DNA of 64,000 bases from Mactromeris polynyma (Eukaryota > Mollusca > Bivalvia > Venerida > Mactridae), in NCBI GenBank assembly GCA_032209605.1, contig JASFXZ010000020.1:3231501-3295500 (forward strand). The letters run 5' to 3'. A model generated the notes under the pieces. It was not told the DNA's origin. It searched no databases and saw nothing but the letters and a program-made list of their open reading frames with translations. Of this stretch, positions 41,276-52,674 are shown in pieces; the stretch's first letter is position 1; every line of letters starts with the position of its first letter. Position numbers and translations under genes: made by a program.

Positions 41276-42533
41276 ATTCAAATTACTGTTATAACTGCTG
41301 TCCTTGCAGTTTAAATGTATTCGAACTTAGAAGAACCATATTCCTCCTGACCTTGAACCATGACCTTTGATTTAGCGTAGCCAACATTTCAGACCTCCTT
41401 CTTCAAGCTGCTCTAGTTTGGAGAGGTTTGGAGTCTATTTAGTATGCAGTGTTAAATGTTTTGATTAAATTAAACTTAATGTTCGCCATTTATATATCAT
41501 CAATATTAAATGCAGTGATTTGATGTACATTGTACCACATACCGAAGGATTACTAAAGATTTTACATAATTTATATACCGGCTATAAGATGTTTCAGGAT
41601 GTGTTGTATACAGATCTTTTCCTTCATCAGTTAAGTGGAAGTAAATGACTGTGTTGTCGCCAGTTCCTTTTACTTACAGTTCAGCGTGTCGTTATAGTTG
41701 TTGGTTTGACTTGTTGACGGTGCTGATACTGAAGTGACCATTGTTTGTAACTATTGTCTCAGTCGATGTTGATTATACTATCTTATTGGGCGATCACTAA
41801 TTGTTCTGTTGGATACTTAATGTAAATAAACTGGACAGGATGATTGTGTAGATGGCTGCGTCCTTTGCTATTCTGTCATTTCATGTGGATTTAATTGTTT
41901 ATTTTTGTTAGTAAGCCTTACATTTTGGCTTAGTCCTTTTGTCAATATTGAATTATAGGTGTTAAAATGTTTCAGTTGGTTTGAAATGGTGAAATATTTG
42001 AGTATATGATAACGTTTATCTCATTGTTATCCAAGAAGAATGATAGCGAACATTGTTCTGTGTGGGATAGACGTACTGATAATACCAGGAAAAAGTGTGG
42101 TGGTGTCAAAGTTTTATCAGTGATGATGATGTTTTGTTGAGCATTGTGTATTAAAATAAAACAAGTTAGATTAAATGGATTGTCAGTTTTTGTTGATACA
42201 ACTTTGAAGTAACCTGTGATCAGTATAATGTTTAAAATGATTGGATAAACCAGTGAACTAATGTAACCTACTAGACACTATGAAGAGTTGCAGGTAATGT
42301 ATGCTTTGTGTGATTTGTATGCCCTATTGATTTTGGGGTCAAAGGTTAAGGCCACAAACATCTCTTGTCTTAAAGCATTTTTATTGTTTTGTTGGAGTAT
42401 GGATTCCTGGAGTGTAACGTTGTAATAGTTCTGTTTCTCTGTTTAGTAGATGATACGCAAGATTGCTATCTGAAAAAAACTTTCCATATTAAAGGTGAAA
42501 CACAAGAATGACTTACAGTACTGCAGCATTCAC

Positions 42534-42885
42534 TAGTACCCAGGCTATTCATAACATATATGATACCCTGGGCAAACTGACTGTAAAAATCTCGTACTCA
42601 AGAAATTAATGAGGTGAAATCAAGCCGCTTGATTGGCAGCATGACACACACCTCATGCGATACAGAAATTGCCGAGCAGTTAGGGTCCTGAGTCAATAGT
42701 CGCCGCCGCCATTTTGTCTAATATATTTGCTGATAACTCTTCACCAAGAAGATTCCTTCGATTTTGTTATCGTCCATTTCATTGGTCGAGAATTGCTAAT
42801 GAATATTCATGCATTACAAAGTTTCACTAGCCAATTTGCCCAGGGTATCATAATTTATGTGTAATGAACTAAGCTTGGGTACCGA
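42534..42885. mobile_element. MITE family G, copy 2 (about 350 bp)
   Basis: Left end AGTACCCAGGCTATTCATAA; right end GCCAATTTGCCCAGGGTATC then GCTTGGGTACC. Most internal blocks match copy 1; the extra length is an insertion around CAATAGTCGCCGCCGCCATT. Confidence 0.82.
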
Positions 42886-45493
42886 GGATGTTAATAAACA
42901 TACAAAGAGACAAAGTGCCATATAAAAGATATTCTCCGACTTTGTGCACTTTTATAATAACAAGCTGTTAAGGTATGGCTTGTTTGGTTAGTTCCATTGC
43001 TACAGCTTCGGAGGTTTGAACCAGGTTGAGGCGACGCTATTCTTGGGGATAATTGGTTGGAAGATAATACTCATTTGTCCATCATCTCTCATTCATGTGG
43101 GATTTAGTCAACATTGTTTGCTGCTGAACAGATGTTGGGAAGCTGTCAGTTAATGCTTGCGGCAGACCAGACATACTCAGGTGGCCTATGTCTAACAGAG
43201 GAACACTGGACAAGTCAACTGTGGTCACTGACTGCAGATATATATATAACTGAAATACTGTTGAAAATAGCTAGAACTATTGCAAAATCGTATACCTGCA
43301 GTATAACAAATTTTATAGACTGGCATTGTCTATAATAATGTGATCGCAATAAAGTAATTTAATCCCTTTCCCGTACTTTATTACCTGCAATTTGTGAGCT
43401 ACTACCTTATAGTTTTGACAGGTAAATTGTTTTGGCAGAATATCACATTCCGTATGTTGCAGAAAACTGCAGCGTTTATGCATCGCATAAAACTTTAACG
43501 ATTTCTTTATTATTCAGATAAATGGTAAGCATTATTCCTAAGGAATACAATTTTTAAAACACTTAAAAATACACTTTTTAAATGCTCTTGCAAGCTGCTT
43601 TTCAAAACCTAGGGGAAAATTTTCAAAAAAAATGCATTTTTTTTATACATTGTAGCCTGAGTCACATGCATTTGTACCAGCAAATGATGCTTTATGAGAG
43701 CCTGCCATTACTATAGACATGTAACTTTCTATCTAAGACTCCCACTGAGGGCTAAATAAATTAAAACTGTTTAAGTTTGCGCAGAGGCAGTCAAGTGAAA
43801 TGTGTTATTGTTGGGGATTTGGTTTGAAGTGTTTTGTGGGAATTTTGAATTGTAGTTAAACTGATGAAATCTGATTTAATTGTGATGGATTATGGGTAAT
43901 TAAGTGCAAGTATAATACATTGTAACTGCTGATATAAGCAGTCGAAACTTCCATTCTGTTCTCTGATATATTCCCAGTGTTTTCGACTTGAAAATTAAAA
44001 AATAATTTTAGAAAATTTTGTGAAGTATTTTATATGTCTGTAACAACTTCTAAGTATGAATATACCTTATACGCAGTGCTAGTGTATTTATAGTTTGTGA
44101 AATCACATACTATAAGTGCTGCCAAGACTGGAGGATACTGACGTTAGTGGAGAAATAATGTGAATTGGAATACATTTTTATGTGCAGTTGATTTATGCAT
44201 CTTACTGAAATTTGTTCTTCAAGCTTATTTCAATTAGGCTGTTGAAGTCTTCAGAGAAATGATTTGTGTAAGACTGTGAAGTGGTGTGAATTTCATTCAT
44301 TAGGATTGCAGGTTGTTGATGGATGTACTAATTAATTATTTGGTTATTAAATTCTTTGATTAATTGATCAAGATAGCTCTGGGTTGATAGTATACAAAAT
44401 TTTAAAAAAATATTCACTGAACTATTAAATAGTTACAATTAAAAAAATTATTATGTTTTTGCCAATTAACGAATCAAAATCAAATGCACAATTTTAGATT
44501 TTCTTCATAAACTGAATTATCAAAATAATTATCAAACAATATACCAAGCTCATTTATTTTTTAATGAATAATGAAAAAATGCTCATACTGATGTTTTGGT
44601 CAGGTAATCGTAATACGTCTAAGATTATTGTACATTAGGTACAAGTATGACAGTAGTCGCAGGTATTACTTATGTCCGTTTTGTTGTCATTCAATTACAA
44701 GGAAGTTTGACTGATAATTAAGTATTGTGTTATCATCTGATTAATTAGAAATACAGTTGAACCTCGTTTATTCGAGGACCGCTATAGTCCGAATGCTCGG
44801 TTACACATCAGGTCAGGTCTTGATGAAGCTTCTTACAGAAGTCAAATTGAAAAGGGCTAATATAATCGAAAACATGTATCATTGAAAATAAAATTTCAGA
44901 CCAGATCTATAATCCAATGATGGTCAGGTCCAACTGTACTTGTTCTATTTGTCAAACATTTTCAAGCTGATTAAGGAAGTATTATGAGATTGAAATTTTG
45001 ATGTAATTCTTTGCCATTTGCTTGTGATGTGTGAAAATCTCTTAAGTCAATTTAGTAATGAAATACTAGCAGGATTGACCCTGAAATTAAGGGTAAGATG
45101 GCATCTACTAGATGATATATCCTGGATTTAGACAGGGCTGCATAGTTTGATGACAGAAACCAGGAAATACTTTAAACTCCGTGCATTTAATAATGCACAA
45201 TGTGGGATTTCTTAATTTTCATTAAATGACGTTTAGGATACAAGGAAAGAAGTTGACACGATATTATTGCATGAATGTGTATGCTAAATCTCATGACAAC
45301 CGACAAGTATTTTCATAAAAAATGAGTTTTAAAAGTAATGAAATGAAAATTTAAAGAAGTGTGGTTGGTAAAATAATGTGTGTTTTTAAATGTTCTGTCA
45401 GTAATAGTTTGAGAGAATGTCTACCCCGCGAACATTACCATTGCATAGGTTGACCATGGTCTTAACATTTACAACAATTGGCTCTAAGGCTGA
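42886..45493. other. No gene seen
   Basis: AT-rich DNA. A frame at 43114-43335 (plus) has no recognisable domain. A decayed MITE of the ACCTCGTTTATTCGAGG type starts at 44757. Confidence 0.4.
44757..44940. mobile_element. Decayed MITE (ACAGTTGAACCTCGTTTATT type)
   Basis: Starts ACAGTTGAACCTCGTTTATT and ends near GATGGTCAGGTCCAACTGTA, giving inverted ends ACAGTTGAACCT/AGGTCCAACTGT. The interior has TAGTCCGAATGCTCGGTT. Confidence 0.65.
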
Positions 45494-45972
45494 CCACAGT
45501 TGGCACTGTAGTCTACCATGGTTGGCACTGTAGTCTACCATGGTTGGCACTGTAGTCTACCATGGTTGGCACTGTAGTCTACCATGGTTGGCACTGTAGT
45601 CTACCATGGTTGGCACTGTAGTCTACCATGGTTGGCACTGTAGTCTACCATGGTTGGCACTGTAGTCTACCATGGTTGGCACTGTAGTCTACCATGGTTG
45701 ACCACTGTAGTCTACCATGGTTGACCACTGTAGTCTACCATGGTTGGCACTGTAGTCTACCATGGTTGGCACTGTAGTCTACCATGGTTGGCACTGTAGT
45801 CTACCATGGTTGGCACTGTAGTCTACCATGGTTGGCACTGTAGTCTACCATGGTTGGCACTGTAGTCTACCATGGTTGGCACTGTAGTCTACCATGGTTG
45901 GCACTGTAGTCTACCATGGTTGGCACTGTAGTCTACCATGGTTGGCACTGTAGTCTACCATGGTTGGCACTG
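45494..45972. repeat. 22-bp satellite, about 22 copies
   Basis: Unit GGCACTGTAGTCTACCATGG TT, almost perfect; two adjacent units carry GACCACTG in place of GGCACTG, which marks local conversion or a shared origin. Each unit has the palindromic core ACCATGGT. Confidence 0.95.
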
Positions 45973-46583
45973 CGGTTACTCATTGCATTCTCAGAGGCAA
46001 TGTGAGTTAGGGAACTTACCAATGTTAAAGTTAAGTGTAAGATGTCCACCTGTCTGAGCTTAAATATTAATTTAAATTAAGGCATATATAAAGCTGACAT
46101 ATATGTCACTCTTCAGGTGTGAGTAGTGTTTAAGTTGTATTTATCACAGTTTGATTGTAACATATATCTTGACTTAACTTCTGAGTGTGAACAATTTAAT
46201 GAAATTACCAAATCTGTAAGATATGACATTTTATTACATTATTGAATTCAGTGAATCAAGTTCCACTAGCGGATACAAGGGGGGGGGGGCACACTGGGTG
46301 AGCCCCTCCCCCTAAAGTTCCCCAACCTTACATGTATGTCTGAATATAAATACGAAAATACACAGAGATCTTTAATTATAAGATTTTCAAATAAGCGATT
46401 CTGTATTGCTTTTATGTAGTTTTACAAGGCTTTCAAGAGCAAAACCAAAAAATGACCAAAAAGTTACACACCCCTTTAAGACCAATTCAATCCTGGATCC
46501 ACCCCTGCATTCTTATAAAAAATGCAACCATATTTATATCATAGGATATTCATCAAAATATTGATAATAAGCAAACCTGGTCT

Positions 46584-48049
46584 CCCCTGTGAAATGAACT
46601 GTTACAGTTCATGAATTATTCATGAAATATTCATGCATAGTTCATGTTCACAATTCATGAAACTCCTTGAAGTTAAAATGAGACTAATTCATGAAATATT
46701 CATGATATTATTAGTTCATGAATTGGATATGATTCATGAACAGTACATGAACAGTCCATGAAGTACAATCAAGAATCTTTAATGCACATTTCATTGCCAA
46801 ACATTCTTGAACTGTTCATGAACTATTCAACAACCCAGTATTTTATGTTCAGTTCATTACCAGTTCATGAACACAGAATTCATGAACAGTTCATGGACTT
46901 TTTCCTATACAACTTCATAGTCTCATTTTATCTTCTGGACATGATTCGTTCAAGGTGCTTATTACTTGAACAGTTCATGAACTATTCAGGGTAAGCCATC
47001 ATTGGTTAAAGTATTGTATGTTTGTATATAATACCATGGTTGAAGTGTTCTGTCCTTTCCCTTCTATATATATGGTAACTAAACACAATTAAAATAGATT
47101 TCTAAATTGTATAATGTTTGTTAAATTTAATTTCACAGCAGTTGCAAGTTACTATATTCTAGGCAGACTATCACTATATATTTTTTTAATGGTGTTTTTA
47201 TTGGAAAAAATAATAAAAATATGTAATTATTGATAAAGGGAGGTAATTTACTAAAATAATTCAAAATATTAACAAAATGTTGGTTTAACTCTTGGAAGTG
47301 ACATAATATTGCAACAGTGTCATTTTTTTATGTTTTGCAATGAACTTCATTTGCCATAAATAAATAATACTTTTGAAAGAAATAACAAAATTGCAAATTC
47401 CAATTTCATCATGAGTAAATAATGTAAAATTTATGCAGCATTCTTGAACTGTCCATGACAAGTTAACTCAACAGAAATCCACAAAATTTATCAGTGGCTG
47501 TGCAAGGAACATGGTTTAACTCTATGTATAGCTATCAAGTACACCATACATTGCTAAGTACTGAGGGATATATACATGTACAACTTTGTTATGGAGATTT
47601 TTTGTCAGAGCTCTTACAGCCTAGTCAAGATGGTCATACCACAACAGCTCTTTAAAGCAAACCATCCATGTACATTACTATTTATGACTTGTAACTTTCA
47701 TTTTACATTAAAATAGACACAGATTTGGTAAACTGAATAATTTTGAAAATGTCATTATGAAACTGTTTAAGAACTTTTATTGAACCATTAAATACATTAT
47801 AGTTCATGAAATGGATATGATTGCACTTGCAAATGTTCATGGTCATTTCAAGGACTTTGCAGTATTCTTTAATTGTTCATGAACTGCAGTATTCTTTAAT
47901 TGTTCATGAACTGTTCATGAACATAATTCAAGGACGGTTCATGTCCAAAAGTTCATGAACACAAATGAAGAACTGTTGAAGACCAGTTCATGAACTGTTC
48001 ATGAAAGTTTTGAAAAGTTCATGATTTCATGAACTGCATTTCACCGGGG
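46584..48049. mobile_element. 1.47-kb TTCATGAA-rich element with inverted ends
   Basis: The left end CCCCTGTGAAATGAACTGTT is mirrored by the right end (TTCATGAACTGCATTTCACCGGGG). Between them the palindrome TTCATGAA and variants (AGTTCATGAAC, AACTGTTCATGAAC) recur dozens of times, concentrated at 46600-46990 and 47760-48040, with AT-rich DNA between. No transposase frame is present. Best read as a non-autonomous, foldback-type DNA transposon. Confidence 0.72.
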
Positions 48050-50540
48050 CTCTCTGTTTAAATACATATAAATGTAGGGACAGTTATAGTTGTTCAGATT
48101 TCATACAACACTATGTTAGTCATCCAAATAGTCTTACTAATACTTGTTTATATATTTACTGTTGTGTACCAAAGTTCTGTCCAATTACAAACATGAATAA
48201 ATTCTGCTTTGAAAAACGCTTAATTATATCATTTATCCACAAGATTTACTTGTACAGCTGTGAGGGAAAGTGTGAATACATTATACGCCATGGAAGACTG
48301 TATAAAGTACTTAAACTGTTATAACCATCTTACAGAACTTTTAAAGGTCAATTTGTACGTAAATGACCTCTTTAATACACTTTTAACATTTTTTCTGCCT
48401 TTAAGAGCATGAGAAAATAACTGTTAGCGACTTCATGTTTAACCTAAGGCCATCCTAAAAAAATGGTTTGTTTGGATCTGTTACCCCACCCAGCAAAATT
48501 TAAATGGGTAGGTAATTAAGTAATTATTTTTTTATTTATTACTTTTTATGGTCATTAAGTTATAACTATTAATTTAAAAATTGCTCCTGAAAATATCTTA
48601 TCACTGTCCCCTAATAACTTTGTTTTCAGTAGGGGCCATTTTTAGGAGTAGGACGGGTTTATGCTAAACAAACAATTTTTAAGGAAGACCTTACTCTTAG
48701 ACTCTAGCTGTATGTAAAATGTACTCGGAAGTCGGTATCAAAATGTACTCCAGCAACAGTGAACGGTTTTGATATGAAATGTGTTTCTTCTATTACTGAA
48801 AACTAGCGACTGGTAACACCATGCATCTACCTGGTCAATAGCCTGCGGTGATACGAAAATTGTTTAAATTAAAATATTGGCACTTTCCATTATTTGAGCA
48901 ACTGAACCGGAGACTTTGATGATAAACTGGTTGTGTTGATTTAAGTGATAATGTTTAAGTGTTGGTTTAATGATTCTGGATTTCAGAATAAATGAGAATT
49001 TTTTTAGTTTTATTTAACGGCTCTTGTAACAGGGTACTGTATTGTAAAGAGACTTTTATAATTCATGGAATGGCAATAATAGACGGTGCTTAATGATAAT
49101 TTTGAAGAATTTTAAATGCTTGCAGTAAGAATAATTATCTTGGCACTCAGAGGAAACTTAATTATAGAAATGTTATATATGTGTATGTGAATCCAAATAT
49201 ATTTTTCATTAGGAGTTTTGGGGAGGAATGAATATTTATGAACAATTTGCGCCTATATTATAATAAATTGAATCTGGCAGATATTTTAAATCTATCAAGC
49301 AGTTTGACTGCCGTACTGACGGATAATAAAGACTGATTTATTGTTGGTGGAAAATTAAAATTTTGTTTGTTTTAAAAATTAAAGTGTTGAAGAATTTTTG
49401 AAAAGAAAGGAGGATTTTGCCGTTACAGTGAAATGAACTGCTGTGTGTGTGTTGATGCTGCATCAGATATATGGAAACTTAAGTCAAACATTACAAGACA
49501 TTTTGTCATAATTTTGTATGGCTTTATGTGAAAAATTACATAACACATACAAGATGTGATTTGGAAGATAGTATGTTGTGAATTTTATGGCGTGTACTTA
49601 TACTAGCTTAAAGGAATGAAGTATTGAAATTTTGGAATAAATTAGAAAATTACAAATATGTTATTTTGTGGAATGGTTGATCAGTTACCTCGCTGGCCTT
49701 GGGAAACAAACAGGTTAGTATATATGCTAATTGTATGTCTATAATTATTACTGCAAGCCTTAATTTTCAATACTGCACATACTGGTGTTTGACCATGATG
49801 TAATTACCGTAAATCTTTGAAAACAATTCAAGGTGTTTAATTTCATTATATTTTGTCAGTGAAGAATTATGTATGTATTGTATTGATATACTAATGTGAT
49901 GTGATTTCAAAAAATATATATAGACTATAAACCCTGAAAATGTCTACATAATGTTATGAAAAATGCACAGCATTATAATTGTATTGTCAAACATAATCTA
50001 GGTATGTGATATGTTGCAGTAAAATTATTGACTGTAATGCATTGATTATATAAATTATGCTAATTTATTGAAAAATATAATTACGAACACACAGTTCACA
50101 GATATACATGTACAGTGAATGATGAATGTAGATCAACTTAGAGATGATTTGTGATGGTACAAGTATTCATCTGCAAGTTATATTTTATTGTTTTAAGGCC
50201 TGGACTGCATATATGACAGATAAATAAATAAGGCTCCGGAGATGGTGTACTGTGTGCAACGTTTGTTTATGATAAATCATCAATATTAAAACATAACTAA
50301 AACGATTGATGAAATATTTTGGATAAATTTGTGAGATTTGGATTTGTGTGATTTATGCATGTTGTGATTTTGAAGGTAAATTGTCTTTATCTTTTTATTT
50401 AATAATATCAGGGTTGAAGTTGAAACATTGACTAATAAAGCTAAGATAATTTTGAAGAGATTTGTCTGCTACAGAGAGACATAAACACCCTATAAGTCTA
50501 GAGTAATGGGTCCCAGTAAATTGGAACAGTTACCTATTGC
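48050..50540. other. No gene seen
   Basis: AT-rich DNA with no recognisable exon or strong repeat. Could hold regulatory sequence for the downstream SHIP-like gene; nothing specific is visible. Confidence 0.4.
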
Positions 50541-50544
50541 TCCC

Positions 50545-51385
50545 AGTACCCACTGTCAGCCTCTCCATCTCTGATCCCTAAGTGCCCCCTGTCTCCCTCT
50601 CCCTCTCTGATCCCTAAGTACCCCTCTCCCTCTCTGATCCCCCAGTACCCCCTGTCTCCCTCTCTGATCCCTGAGTACCCCCTGTCTCCCTCTCTGATCC
50701 CACAGTACCCCCTGTCTGCCTTTCCCTCTCTGATCCCCCAGTACCCCCTGTCTCCCTCTCCCTCTCTGACCCCCTGTCTGCCTCTCCATCTGTCTTCCCC
50801 TTCTCTGCACTGACCAGAAAGATATGTTGCCTGTGTTTGTCCCAGTTCCCCTGTCTCTCTTTCTGTCTCTCTTTCCCTTCTCTGCGCTGACCTTCTCTTT
50901 GCTGACCAGACAGATATGTTGCCTGTGTTTGTCCCAGTACCCCTGTCTCTCTTTCTGTCTCTCCTCCCCTTCTCTGCGCTGACCAGACAGATTTGTTGCC
51001 TGTGTTTGTCCCAGTACCCCTGTCTCTCTTTCTGTCTCTGTTCCCTTCTCTGCGCTGACCTTCTCTGTGCTAACCAGACAGATATGTTGCCTGTGTTTGT
51101 CCCAGTACCCCTGTCTCTCTTTCTGTCTCTCTTCCCCTTCTCTGCGCTGACCAGACAGATATGTTGCCTGTGTTTGTCCCAGTACCCCTGTCTCTCTTTC
51201 TGTCTCTCTTCCCCTTCTCTGCGCTGACCAGACAGATTTGTTGCTTGTGTTTGTCCCAGTTCCCCTGTCTCTCTTTCTGTCTCTCTTTCTTTTCTCTGTG
51301 CTGACCAGACAGATATGTTGCCTGTGTTTGTCCCAGTACCCCTGTCTCTCTTTCAGTCTCTGTTCCCTTCTCTGCACTGACTAGA
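50545..51385. repeat. Compound C/T-rich tandem array (about 30-bp then 77-bp units)
   Basis: First part (50545-50790): pyrimidine-rich units TCCCTCTCTGATCCC with AGTACCCCCTGTC. Second part: about 7 units of 77-90 bp with GACCAGACAGATATGTTGCC, TGTGTTTGTCCCAGTACCCC and TCTCTCTTTCTGTCTC. The C/T strand bias is strong. The minus strand has a 273-codon open frame rich in Arg/Glu/Gln that follows from the purine bias. Confidence 0.9.
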
Positions 51386-51959
51386 AAAATATTATGTCTG
51401 TGTTACCCAATACAATTTTGGTCCCATGTCTGTATCAATAGAATTTATTTTCCAAGAATGATGACTCAGCAGAAAATATGACAGCTGTTTGTGGCACTGT
51501 GCAATGTCTCACCATCTGTATTTGCATGTGGAAGTTATTATACTGTCTAATAACTACTAAATAGCTCAGACAAGAGTATTTGCAAGTTTCCTGGACAGAA
51601 AATAGATTTCTATGATGTTGTCCATAGAATACATTGCTTAGCTATTAAAAGTAAGTGTTTTTTTCTGTATGGAATGTTGCATTCACTGCAAGGCAAATAT
51701 TTGACTTTCCAATATTGTGTGATTTTTATAGTTTAGTAAGTTGTTCTGGCACAGACTCCCTTGTGACAGTGATATAATTCCAAGACAAAAGCTTTGCTTT
51801 GTTACATAAATTTTCTGTTTGAACATTGTGCTGTTTTAATGTATTTTTATTGCTGTTTGTGTATTGTCTGTTTTATATTGTTTGCATTTAATTTGAAATG
51901 TTTGTGAATGGTTTAATGTTGTTTATAATTGATATTTGATTTTTTTTGTGGATTTGTGT

Positions 51960-52674
51960 ATTTGTTGATTTGATGGTATCAGTATGTTGATGTAATGGTA
52001 TCAGTATGTTGATGTAATGGTATCAGTATGTTGATGTAATGGTATCAGTATGTTGATTTAATGGTATCAGTATGTTGATTTAATGGTCTCAGTATGTTGA
52101 TTTAATGGTATCAGTATGTTGATGTAATGGTATCAGTATGTTGATTTAATGGTATCAGTATGTTGATTTAATGGTATCAGTATGTTGATTTAATAGTCTC
52201 AGTATGTTGATTTAATGGTATCAGTATGTTGATTTAATGGTATCAGTATGTTGATTCAATGGTATCAGTATGTTGATTTAATGGTATCAGTATGTTGATT
52301 TAATGGTATCAGTATGTTGATTTAATGGTCTCAGTATGTTGATTAAATGGTCTCAGTATGTTGATTTAATGGTATCAGTATGTTGATTTAATGGTATCAG
52401 TATGTTGATTTAATGGTCTCAGTATGTTGATTTAATGGTATCAGTATGTTGATTTAATGGTATCAGTATGTTGATGTAATGGTATCAGTTTGTTGATGTA
52501 ATGGTATCAGTATGTTGATGTAATGGTATCAGTATGTTGATGTAATGGTCTCAGTATGTTGATTTAATGGTCTCAGTATGTTGATTTAATGGTATCAGTT
52601 TGTTGATTTAATGGTATCAGTATGTTGATTTAATGGTATCAGTATGTTGATTTAATGGTATCAGTATGTTGATT
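51960..52674. repeat. 22-bp satellite, about 32 copies
   Basis: Unit ATGGTATCAGTATGTTGATT TA, with single-base variants (GTCTCAG, GATGTA) spread in runs. Sharp edges on both sides. Confidence 0.95.

Larger units (their letters stand above)
35371..42533. other. No gene seen; long AT-rich interval with minor repeats
   Basis: Contains a reverse copy of repeat F near 36180-36380, SINE heads near 36803 and 38803, a MITE A copy at 41134, and a poly-C run near 40963. The open frame at 37531-37848 (plus) has no recognisable domain and includes TTTAAATAAAGG-type sequence. A 5' non-coding exon of the SHIP-like gene could lie here but cannot be seen. Confidence 0.4.

Noticed and set aside
43114..43335. 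73-codon plus-strand frame
   Set aside because: Short, no recognised motif, no acceptor or donor with a matching neighbour.
50556..51377. 273-codon Arg/Glu/Gln-rich minus-strand frame
   Set aside because: Follows from the purine-rich strand of a 30/77-bp array; no start context or splice signal.
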